IMG/VR virus record: IMGVR_UViG_3300030117_006024
Span: 1 to 40,110 of that record
Reading direction: 5' to 3' (one strand)
Length of the DNA: 40,110 nt
Origin: a virus
A program made the translations under genes and the position numbers. Under the pieces are notes generated by a model. It was not told the DNA's origin. It worked only from the letters and a program-made list of their open reading frames with translations, and made no database searches. This document shows positions 29,313-35,593 of this stretch, one piece after another; positions within the stretch are counted from its first letter, which is position 1; every line of letters begins with the position of its first letter.

Positions 29313-30500
29313 ATGTTATCAATGAGAACCTACACATCGAGATCAAAGAAACGTGCGCTTTGTGTAAGCGGCCCAGAGCTGCAGCTTGTCGAAGGGCAGA
29401 AGACAAAGTGGTTTCCCAATACCCAAGCAGGGCAGCGAGAGGCAATGGCGTTCATGGAAATCTGCTATGAGCAAGCTGCTGAAAAAAAGCAGTGGACTGA
29501 CCACAGCGACACACCGCTATTTGGATCACCCGACGAGCCAGGAAGTTTCTGTCACAAGTTTATTGAGTACGAGACCAGTCGCACGCTGCCGAGCATTGGC
29601 GACCTTTCTATGGTTGAGGTCAGAGAAAAGGCGTGCGCGCTACGCCAGATCGGTGAGTTCAAGCATGACGGTGTCAAGCTGCGCGATGTAAAAATTGGAG
29701 ACGTGCAGCGCGGCGTGATCATGTCCGACATCGTGCAAAAGATAGCGGCGTTGGGTGCCAAGGCGACGGTCAAACGAAAGTGGACCTATTTTAAGCAGCT
29801 CTTCGACTACGCGGTTGCTTGTGATCAAATTAAGCAAAACCCGTGCGCATTTAAAAATGGCAAAATGCCATTTCACGGTAACACGGTCTCTCACACTGAG
29901 CGGCTCAACGATCTAGATGAGGTCATTGCTAAAGTCCTTGAACATGCACCAGAGCGCTACAAACTTGCTATGATTTTTGCAGCATACACTGGCTTGCGAG
30001 CGGGGGAACAAATTGCCCTCACTTGGGATGATATTGATTTTAAGCGCAAGAAAATCAACGTCGATAAGGCTAAGAAAAAGACTGGATTGATTGGTTGTCC
30101 AAAAAGCACGCGCGGAAGGCGCAAGGTTGATTTGCCGCCTAACCTCGCGTTGCTGCTAAAAAAATGGGAAGTCAATCAATCACCGGCTGAGCGTCAAAAA
30201 CATAATTTGGTTTTCCCGACGCAGTTCGGTGACTATGCCAGTACAGAGACTTGGCGGCGCAGCGGCTTGCACAAAGCTTGCAAGAGTGCTGGAGTAGAAA
30301 ACATACGATGGCATGATTTTAGACACTTTTATGCCTCAACGGTGATTTTTAAATTTAACACGTCGCCGCAAAAGGTTTGTCGGTCAATGGGTCATCACGA
30401 CTTTTCGTTCACGCTGAGACAGTATGGTCACTGGTTTGATCAGTTGCAGGACGATAGCGAACTTGGCGATCAGATTTCGGCATTAATGGGAGGAATGTAA
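29313..30500 (+). CDS. int: Tyrosine integrase
   Basis: 395 residues with the early leader. N-terminal arm-binding type region (first about 90 residues, beta-rich), a core-binding helical domain (about 95-190) and a catalytic domain. Catalytic residues: R229 in YTGLRAGE, Lys in the beta-hairpin (about K264, GCPKSTRGRRKV), H334-x2-R337 in WHDFRH, H361 in SMGHHD, Y371 in LRQYGHWF. All are present, so the enzyme should be active. It would recombine the attP at 25.3-25.6 kb with the 3' end of a host tRNA-Glu gene. Confidence 0.92.
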   Translation: MLSMRTYTSRSKKRALCVSGPELQLVEGQKTKWFPNTQAGQREAMAFMEICYEQAAEKKQWTDHSDTPLFGSPDEPGSFCHKFIEYETSRTLPSIGDLSMVEVREKACALRQIGEFKHDGVKLRDVKIGDVQRGVIMSDIVQKIAALGAKATVKRKWTYFKQLFDYAVACDQIKQNPCAFKNGKMPFHGNTVSHTERLNDLDEVIAKVLEHAPERYKLAMIFAAYTGLRAGEQIALTWDDIDFKRKKINVDKAKKKTGLIGCPKSTRGRRKVDLPPNLALLLKKWEVNQSPAERQKHNLVFPTQFGDYASTETWRRSGLHKACKSAGVENIRWHDFRHFYASTVIFKFNTSPQKVCRSMGHHDFSFTLRQYGHWFDQLQDDSELGDQISALMGGM

Positions 30501-30501
30501 G

Positions 30502-31125
30502 ATGACCAAAAAAAGTGAGTCTGATTATAAACGCAATTTTCCGCACCACGCTGAATTGCTGCTCAATGATCAGGATGTCCGATTGAGATTGACGCAAGTC
30601 TTTGCCTTGTCGCAAACTTTTTTAAGTTTGCTGACGGCGAAAAAAAAGGGCGATGCAATGCATGCCTATTTCGCTCGAAGCGCAACGCATCGGGCTATGT
30701 TCCATACTCTCTCCAAAGAGTTTGCAAGCACGATGCTCGGCGGTGAGAAGGACAAGCCTTGGCAATCAATCGTCAGCCCTTATTCGATAGGAGTGCCGCT
30801 AAACGTGCTGTTGTTGAATATGGAATTAGCGGAGGGCAAAAAGTTACGCGCATGCCAAAATATTATAAAGGATGGCGTTGCGTTGAAATTTTTATTTCAG
30901 GCAGTAAATCGATTTGATAGTCGGGAAAAACTGATTTATGTCAGCCCACACGCCTTCACCAAATATTTGCTTAAAGAGACCGCCATGATTGATGAAATCG
31001 TTGAGCGCTCTGGAATTGCTGAGGCTGAGCAGAAAATTGCGGCGAGAAATCAAGCCCATCCGTCGTGGAAAACCGAGATCGAAAACAAACTGAATGCCGC
31101 GCTGGCGGCCGATGACGCGAGATAG
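30502..31125 (+). CDS. Hypothetical protein downstream of integrase, 207 residues
   Basis: GGGAGGAATGTAAG ribosome-binding region; starts 2 bases after the int stop, so co-transcribed. Helical protein with hydrophobic segments but no clear transmembrane helix (VPLNVLLLNMELAEG; ALKFLFQAVNRF) and a basic N-terminus. No family recognised. Possible roles include prophage maintenance or defence; nothing in the sequence decides. Confidence 0.6.
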   Translation: MTKKSESDYKRNFPHHAELLLNDQDVRLRLTQVFALSQTFLSLLTAKKKGDAMHAYFARSATHRAMFHTLSKEFASTMLGGEKDKPWQSIVSPYSIGVPLNVLLLNMELAEGKKLRACQNIIKDGVALKFLFQAVNRFDSREKLIYVSPHAFTKYLLKETAMIDEIVERSGIAEAEQKIAARNQAHPSWKTEIENKLNAALAADDAR

Positions 31126-31139
31126 GTGCAGAGATGCAT

Positions 31140-31163
31140 GCAAAAAATACATGTATATTTTGC
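31140..31163. promoter_or_regulatory. 24-bp near-perfect palindrome (operator candidate)
   Basis: Outer half-sites GCAAAA (31140-31145) and TTTTGC (31158-31163) flank a perfect central palindrome ATACATGTAT (31147-31156). Only positions 7 and 18 break the symmetry. It lies 60 bases upstream of the 31225 gene in AT-rich DNA and looks like a binding site for a dimeric repressor. Confidence 0.55.
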
Positions 31164-31224
31164 CGACGATAATTGTTTGTTAAAAAATAAAAGTGTGGTC
31201 TCTTGATAGTGAGAGGAGAGACCA

Positions 31225-31398
31225 ATGCAAATAACAAACAAATTTTTGCGGGAGGTATCTCAAAACGAATTAGATCTAATGGACTTGTACGACGAGCTAA
31301 TTTCCATCCGGCGACTTGATGCAGATTATCCAGCGTGTGACCACATTTTAGATTTGTTACGAGATACGCTCAGCAGCGAAATTGAAACGCCCCTTTAA
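31225..31398 (+). CDS. 57-residue acidic protein at the end of the early operon
   Basis: The GAGAGGAGAGACCA leader before ATG 31225 supports translation. The product is acidic and helical (NELDLMDLYDELISIRRLDADYPACDHILDLLRDTL). The TAA stop (31396-31398) lies in the loop of a terminator hairpin and overlaps the stop of the convergent DUF3310 gene by four bases. No function assignable. Confidence 0.65.
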   Translation: MQITNKFLREVSQNELDLMDLYDELISIRRLDADYPACDHILDLLRDTLSSEIETPL

Positions 31399-31415
31399 CG
31401 GGGCGTCTCTTTTTT
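31387..31415. terminator. Terminator between convergent operons
   Basis: ACGCCCC (31387-31393) and GGGGCGT (31400-31406) form a 7-bp stem with loop TTTAAC; CTCTTTTTT follows on the plus strand. The minus strand continues TTCAATTT, less U-rich but usable, so it may act in both directions. Stop codons of both convergent genes lie in the loop. Confidence 0.78.
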
Positions 31416-31697
31416 CAATTCAGCTTGGATCAGAAAGTCGATGTATTGTCGAGCCTTGTTTAGATCGACAACGCCGCCCTTGTCCTGGTATCGGGAAATA
31501 TATTTGACGACGTTACCCTCACAATAACCAAGCTCATTAGACATGATGAAATCAATTGGCTCGATGCCGCCTCGACTTACGTAATGCTTCGGCCGTGTGA
31601 TCGGGTCATAGTCAGGCGTGACGCATTCATCACACAGCTCGGTCGAGTCGCCCACGCGGATGAAGTGATTGCCGCCGCACTTTGCGCATTCACTCAT
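31395..31697 (-). CDS. DUF3310 protein with N-terminal zinc ribbon, 100 residues
   Basis: Starts at ATG 31697, 8 bases inside the upstream HTH gene. N-terminal C4-x2-C7 and C22-x2-C25 form a zinc ribbon. The C-terminal 55 residues are the DUF3310 pattern: RPKHYVSRGGIEPIDFI, then LGYCEGNVVKYISRYQDKGG, DLNKARQYIDFLI. DUF3310 includes the T7 gp1.7-type proteins linked to nucleotide metabolism. It is odd to find it at the end of a repressor operon rather than among replication genes. Length with the added ribbon is typical. Confidence 0.85.
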   Translation of the reverse strand: MSECAKCGGNHFIRVGDSTELCDECVTPDYDPITRPKHYVSRGGIEPIDFIMSNELGYCEGNVVKYISRYQDKGGVVDLNKARQYIDFLIQAELKKETPR

Positions 31698-31878
31698 CTT
31701 CTGCGCTCTCAAACTGTTTGAGATCCGCGCGGCGAATGTAAAACTTTTTGCCATCTTTGAAGATATGGACGTTGTTGCACTTGAGCAGCTCGACCGTGCG
31801 GTTGCGGCTTGTCCGGTTTTCGTTGCCCCATAGCAGTTGCGCGGCCTCTTTGAGGCTTACTAGTACACCGGCGCTCAT
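31690..31878 (-). CDS. Excisionase-like HTH protein, 62 residues
   Basis: ATG 31878 overlaps the stop of the 352-residue gene (ATGA). The pattern VSLKEAAQLLWGNENRTSRNRTVELLKCNNVHIFKDGKKFYIRRADLKQF is a winged-helix MerR/AlpA/Xis-type domain: HTH, then a beta-wing, then the final helix. Size is that of recombination directionality factors. It may set integrase direction or regulate promoters. If it is Xis, expression from the repressor transcript would be unusual. Confidence 0.65.
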   Translation of the reverse strand: MSAGVLVSLKEAAQLLWGNENRTSRNRTVELLKCNNVHIFKDGKKFYIRRADLKQFESAEDE

Positions 31879-32933
31879 GCCGCCACCCGATAGTCGTGGG
31901 TTACAGATCCGGCCTCGGGCGAGCCAACAAAGCAACCTCTGACCCAAGTCTTCTGACCGTTTTTAAATCGTCGCACATGGCCGCGCCTAAAATGGTATCG
32001 CTTTGGCGTGTATTCCTCTCGCGGCCCACTGTGACCAAGCGTCTCGCGGACAGGGGCAACCTTAACAACAGTGTGAGACACTAATGGCTCTTTGCCCTTG
32101 CGCACGCGGCTTTTATTTAAGCGGTCAGGTGCCTCAATATACTCTCTCTCAATGCCTTTAGAATCTAACCGGCCAAGTGCGCAAAGCATAAAATGGTACA
32201 TACGCAATCCGACTTCCCCCCAATCCATTGTTATTTCTTTTTTTGAATCGGGGATTTTAGCTAGGTTAATGCAAGCCTCGCGTCCCTGTTGCAGAGCTTC
32301 CGCATAATGTTTTGAGGTAAATGACTCAGTTTGGTTGTTTTGCAAATGGTGGAGTTTGAGCCAATCTTTCCGCAAAACCATATCAACGTCATTTTTCAAA
32401 TGATATTTAGCCAGTGATTCAGCGTCTCGGGGAAATTCAATAACCCATCCATTTGTTGTCCATGCTTTGAACTGCTCAATGTCAATAAATTCTAAAGCAA
32501 AAATGCCATTGGCCTCGTCGCGAACTGTCCAAGGGAGCTGTGAGGCTGTTCCAGACACCATGCTATTAATCGGTATTTGAGCAAGCCAAAGAACAATCTT
32601 TAACATTCCCCCACTTGCATCAAAGGTTTGGCATTCGAAAACGCTAATGGGTGCAGGCAAGTGTAAAAATTTTTCATAAAATGGCTCAACAGCAACCATC
32701 GACTCTTCATGCACTTGTTCCCAATCCATAAAACCAAAATCAAAGAATTGAGGTTTCCAATCAACTATTTCATTTGAGCCTGTTTTAACGTCTTGCATTC
32801 CGCTCAATAAATTTAGCATTTGGGAGCGGACATCGTCTTTTAACTTAAACGGTTCAGCCGAATAAAATTGAGGCTCAGTGTCTGACTCTGGATTTTTATT
32901 AAGCAGCGCCTGCCGGAGATTATGTATCTGCAT
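31875..32933 (-). CDS. 352-residue protein of the lysogeny operon, basic C-terminus
   Basis: ATG 32933 overlaps the stop of the membrane peptide (TGATG); the longer frame to 33074 is not needed. N-terminal two thirds mixed alpha/beta with many Trp and Phe (DWKPQFFDFGFMDWEQVHEE, GGMLKIVLWLAQIP). The C-terminal 50 residues are basic: YTPKRYHFRRGHVRRFKNGQKTWVRGCFVG, a motif that I recall from phage and mobile-element proteins of unknown function and which may bind nucleic acid. Translation is coupled to the 32-residue peptide. A superinfection-exclusion or abortive-infection role is suggested by this setting but not shown. Confidence 0.65.
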   Translation of the reverse strand: MQIHNLRQALLNKNPESDTEPQFYSAEPFKLKDDVRSQMLNLLSGMQDVKTGSNEIVDWKPQFFDFGFMDWEQVHEESMVAVEPFYEKFLHLPAPISVFECQTFDASGGMLKIVLWLAQIPINSMVSGTASQLPWTVRDEANGIFALEFIDIEQFKAWTTNGWVIEFPRDAESLAKYHLKNDVDMVLRKDWLKLHHLQNNQTESFTSKHYAEALQQGREACINLAKIPDSKKEITMDWGEVGLRMYHFMLCALGRLDSKGIEREYIEAPDRLNKSRVRKGKEPLVSHTVVKVAPVRETLGHSGPREEYTPKRYHFRRGHVRRFKNGQKTWVRGCFVGSPEAGSVTHDYRVAA

Positions 32934-33031
32934 CAGTAAAACTCCGGCATAGAAGCTAGAAATATGTAAACAACAAATAGCCCCGCAACCAAAAAGGCTA
33001 GGGCTAAGCATTCTAGAAAACCTTGGATCAT
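32933..33031 (-). CDS. 32-residue single-pass membrane peptide
   Basis: The early-type leader GAGAGGAGAGATCG lies before ATG 33031 on the minus strand. The peptide is one hydrophobic helix (LECLALAFLVAGLFVVYIFL) with a short SMPEFY tail. Its TGA overlaps the ATG of the 352-residue gene. It is the only member of the operon besides the repressor with its own strong ribosome-binding site. Expressed with the repressor, it could act at the membrane in superinfection exclusion or couple translation to the next gene. Confidence 0.65.
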   Translation of the reverse strand: MIQGFLECLALAFLVAGLFVVYIFLASMPEFY

Positions 33032-33092
33032 CGATCTCTCCTCTCAATTGGTAAGACAGACCGATTACTCTCATCTGATGACAAGATCAACC

Positions 33093-33111
33093 AAAAACTT
33101 ACGAAACGTAA
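33093..33111. promoter_or_regulatory. AAAAACTTACG repeat and TTACG-AAA-CGTAA palindrome
   Basis: The 11-mer AAAAACTTACG at 33093-33103 recurs exactly at 33810-33820 just before the cro-like gene. Here it overlaps an inverted repeat TTACG-AAA-CGTAA (33099-33111). The location between the repressor stop and the membrane-peptide leader suggests an extra operator or internal promoter element. Confidence 0.4.
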
Positions 33112-33121
33112 TTTTATTAAA

Positions 33122-33736
33122 TCAGTAAAGGCGGGAGCCGACCACTTTGTGGATGTTGAGGATGGTCTCTGATTCGAACTCCAGCTCGCGCTCTGGGTTA
33201 AATTGAGAGCATATGACGTCGCCGTTTTTACGACGCTCGAATCTTTTAACAAGCGCCTCGATGCGGTCTTCCCGCTCTAGCTGGATGACAATGTCGTCAC
33301 CTGGGCGCACGGGCACCCCAGGCTGTACCAAAAGGGTCTCACCTGCGCGGAAGCGCGGCTCCATCGACTCGCCGGATACCATGACCGCATAGGCGTCGGG
33401 GCTGTTCATTAGGTCGGTGGGGCAATTCATGAAATCGATGGGTGAGCTGACGTCGGTTATGTCAAAGCCAGCGCCACCTTGCGCTGAACCGTACACGGGC
33501 AGCTTGCGCCCAGGCGCGACCTGCGTCGGGCCGTTCTCTATCTGCGTGCCCAGCACTTCATTGACAGTGACGCCGAGCGCAGCGGCGATCTTCTCGGCCA
33601 GCTCCAGGCGCGGCTGCGCTTCCTGGCGCGTGTACCGGCGCAGGTTATGCGGCTGCACATTAGCGCGTCGAGCCAGCTCGCTCACGCTCATGGCGTGTTC
33701 AGCGGCCAGGATGGCAATACGATTTTGTCGTTTCAT
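33122..33736 (-). CDS. CI-like repressor, HTH plus S24 (LexA-like) domain
   Basis: 204 residues from ATG 33736 (GAAAGGGAAAAC upstream; the frame extends to 33784 without a better site). N-terminal XRE HTH (AILAAEHAMSVSELARRANVQPHNLRRY, residues 9-35), a hinge, then an S24 peptidase domain: S124 in VSGESMEPRF and K164 in ALVKRF. A89-G90 in QGGAGF is 35 residues before S124, the same spacing as the LexA cleavage site, so RecA-stimulated self-cleavage and induction are plausible. It is divergent from the cro-like gene, which fits a lambda-type switch. Confidence 0.92.
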   Translation of the reverse strand: MKRQNRIAILAAEHAMSVSELARRANVQPHNLRRYTRQEAQPRLELAEKIAAALGVTVNEVLGTQIENGPTQVAPGRKLPVYGSAQGGAGFDITDVSSPIDFMNCPTDLMNSPDAYAVMVSGESMEPRFRAGETLLVQPGVPVRPGDDIVIQLEREDRIEALVKRFERRKNGDVICSQFNPERELEFESETILNIHKVVGSRLY

Positions 33737-33745
33737 GTTTTCCCT

Positions 33746-33776
33746 TTCGGTGCGTTTTCGCACGAATTGGCACGAA
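33746..33776. promoter_or_regulatory. Operator cluster between repressor and cro-like gene
   Basis: A near-perfect 21-base inverted repeat (33746-33766) has half-sites TTCG-G-TGCG and CGCACGAA around TTTT. A further GCACGAA copy at 33770-33776 is spaced 10 bases, about one helical turn, from the one at 33760-33766. Three related half-sites within 31 bases immediately upstream of the repressor start are expected for an autoregulated operator. Confidence 0.65.
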
Positions 33777-33806
33777 CCATACACACTTTGGTCATTGATT
33801 GAAAGT

Positions 33807-33828
33807 CAGAAAAACTTACGTTGTTCTG
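33807..33828. promoter_or_regulatory. Inverted repeat CAGAA-N12-TTCTG before the cro-like start
   Basis: CAGAA (33807-33811) and TTCTG (33824-33828) flank AAACTTACGTTG and abut the ATG at 33829. No Shine-Dalgarno is visible, so the gene may be translated from a leaderless or very short-leader mRNA, with this repeat acting at DNA level. Confidence 0.4.
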
Positions 33829-34038
33829 ATGCTATTGAAAGACTACCTGACCGATTCTGAAATGACTGCTGCGGAGCTGGCGAGGCTGCTGAATTGCACG
33901 CATGTCAGTGCAAGCTACTGGCTGTCCGGCCGCACGCGGCCGTCGCCGAAACACACCGCACAAATCTATGACCTGACTGAAGGCAAGGTAACGGCCGACG
34001 ATCTACAGCGCGGCTGGGAGCTGGCGAATGAGCGCTAG
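33829..34038 (+). CDS. Cro-like HTH regulator, 69 residues
   Basis: Divergent from the repressor. HTH pattern MTAAELARLLNCTHVSASYWLSGRTRPSPKHTAQIYDLTEG, close to YdaS/Cro-type proteins. I use ATG 33829; the frame extends to a TTG at 33799, and an ATG at 33862 is also possible. No clear ribosome-binding site is present at any of these. It overlaps the resolvase gene by 11 bases and heads the rightward replication operon. Expected to repress the repressor promoter or its own promoter in lytic growth. Confidence 0.78.
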   Translation: MLLKDYLTDSEMTAAELARLLNCTHVSASYWLSGRTRPSPKHTAQIYDLTEGKVTADDLQRGWELANER

Positions 34039-34354
34039 GAACAAGCAGCGCGGCTATGAGCTGGAACGTGAGGTTGTGGTTGCGGCCGAGGCTGCAGGGT
34101 TCGAGGCCAAACGCGTCTTTGGCAGCGGCCAGCACAAGCTGCAGCTTGGTGATGAGTTCGCCGGAGACGTGGTGATTGAGAAACTGCGCGTCGAGTGCAA
34201 GCGCCGGAAGTCAGGGTTCAAGGTCATCTATGACGCATTCATGCAGGACGACGCCGACGTTGTGGTCGTTCGAGCAGATCGAGCTGAGCGACTCTATGTC
34301 GTGAAGGAAACGACATTTCACAAACTATTGAGAGGAGAGACCAATGGCACTTAA
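34028..34354 (+). CDS. PD-(D/E)XK endonuclease / Holliday-junction resolvase-like
   Basis: 108 residues. E13 in a helical RGYELEREVVVAAEAAGF, then GDEFAGDVVI (D47) and RVECKRRKSG (E56-x-K58) give the E...D...ExK signature of the Hjc-like family. Size is that of single-domain resolvases. It lies directly before the Sak4-like ATPase, fitting a role in resolving recombination or replication intermediates. Overlaps both neighbours by 11 bases. Confidence 0.75.
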   Translation: MSARNKQRGYELEREVVVAAEAAGFEAKRVFGSGQHKLQLGDEFAGDVVIEKLRVECKRRKSGFKVIYDAFMQDDADVVVVRADRAERLYVVKETTFHKLLRGETNGT

Positions 34355-35096
34355 TGTTGTGCAAGGGACGGCGCTCGCGCCGCCTCGCATTCTGATCTAT
34401 GGACCCCCAGGCGTCGGTAAGACAACGTTTGCTGCCGGAGCTGGTAAGGGGGTTATCTGCCTGCCGACCGAGGAAGGGGCCGACGTTGTCGGCATGGACC
34501 GCTTCCCGTTAGCGCAGTCGGTGCCCGACGTGATGGGGCACCTCGACCAGCTCATTAAAGAAAAGCACGACTACTCTGTGCTGGCGCTCGACAGCTTGGA
34601 TTGGCTGGAGACACTGACCTGGGATCAAGCGTGCGCCGACGCTGGCGTTAAAAGCATCGAAGAAATCGGCGGCGGGTATGGCAAAGGCTATCTGGCCGCG
34701 CTTGCTTATCACCGAGCGTTGCTGGGTAAGATTACTATCTTGCGCAAAGAGAAAAACATGGCGTGCGTCTTGCTGGCGCATTCCCAAGTAAGGCGCTTTG
34801 AAGATCCGACGACCGAGGCATTTGATCGTTTTGAGATCAAACTGCACAAGCGCGCGTCGGATCTTTACACCGAGTTCTGCGACATCGTTGGGTTCGCCAA
34901 TGTGAAAACGACGACGCGCGAAACGACCGGCGACTTTGGCAAGAAAAAGGTCAAGCCGGTGTCGAGCGGCGAGCGCGTCCTGCGCACGGCGTCGCGCCCC
35001 AATTTTGTAGCCAAAACTCGATACGCAATCCCCGACGAGCTGCCGCTCGATTGGAGCGCTTTAATCAATGCAATTAAAGGAAAGAAAAATGGTTGA
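34344..35096 (+). CDS. Sak4-like RecA-family ATPase (AAA_24)
   Basis: 250 residues with the GAGAGGAGAGACCA leader. Walker A GPPGVGKTTF (about 20-29), Walker B VLALDSLDWLE (about 78-88), then CVLLAHSQV (RecA-type motif) and a C-terminal region without a RecA-like second domain. This matches the Sak4/Rad51-core family, single-strand annealing proteins that work with an SSB-like partner. The partner (DUF669) is next. Function: annealing of DNA in phage recombination. Confidence 0.85.
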   Translation: MALNVVQGTALAPPRILIYGPPGVGKTTFAAGAGKGVICLPTEEGADVVGMDRFPLAQSVPDVMGHLDQLIKEKHDYSVLALDSLDWLETLTWDQACADAGVKSIEEIGGGYGKGYLAALAYHRALLGKITILRKEKNMACVLLAHSQVRRFEDPTTEAFDRFEIKLHKRASDLYTEFCDIVGFANVKTTTRETTGDFGKKKVKPVSSGERVLRTASRPNFVAKTRYAIPDELPLDWSALINAIKGKKNG

Positions 35097-35544
35097 GATT
35101 AATTTTGAAGTAGACACGGAAGCCGCGAGCGACAGCAGCTTTGGACCTATCACCCCAGGCGATTATCTGGGCCGCATCATTGCGGTCGATCAGAAGACGT
35201 CTACCTCGGGCAACGAATATTTGTCGGTCGAGATTCAAACTGACAAGGGCCGCGTGTGGGACAACTTAAACCTGTGGCACAGCAACCCAAAGGCCGTGGA
35301 CATTGCCAAGCGCAAGCTGAGCGAAATCGGCGTAGCTGTCGGCATACGCGTAATCAAGGACACCGAGGAACTGCTCGCCAAAGAGCTGACCGTTAAAGTC
35401 GGGTTACGGAAAGACGATCCCAATAAAAACGAGGTAATCACCTACGCATCTGCATCAGCGGCTGGCCTCCCTGCAGCCGCCCCGTCGGCCCCGCCGCCTA
35501 GTGCCCCTGCTATCGGCACGTCGCAAGCGGCTTGGAACGGCTGA
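35089..35544 (+). CDS. DUF669 single-stranded-DNA-binding-like protein
   Basis: 151 residues from ATG 35089 (AAAGGAAAG upstream); starts 8 bases before the end of the Sak4-like gene. N-terminal beta-rich core (FGPITPGDYLGRIIAVDQKTSTSGNEYLSVEIQT; WDNLNLWHSNPKAVDIAKRKL) is the DUF669 pattern, related to SSB proteins in Sak4 loci. The C-terminal tail is Ala/Pro-rich and disordered, ending QAAWNG, like SSB tails. It should coat ssDNA and aid the annealing ATPase. Confidence 0.85.
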   Translation: MVEINFEVDTEAASDSSFGPITPGDYLGRIIAVDQKTSTSGNEYLSVEIQTDKGRVWDNLNLWHSNPKAVDIAKRKLSEIGVAVGIRVIKDTEELLAKELTVKVGLRKDDPNKNEVITYASASAAGLPAAAPSAPPPSAPAIGTSQAAWNG

Positions 35545-35552
35545 CGAAACTT

Positions 35553-35590
35553 GCCGGTCGCTTACTCCATCGGGCGACCGGCGCTTTTTT
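35553..35590 (+). terminator. Intrinsic terminator after the DUF669 gene
   Basis: A perfect 9-bp stem, GCCGGTCGC (35553-35561) and GCGACCGGC (35574-35582), 12-base loop, followed by GCTTTTTT. It lies 4 bases before the next ATG, so the nuclease and downstream genes are reached only by read-through or antitermination. Confidence 0.88.
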
Positions 35591-35593
35591 ATT

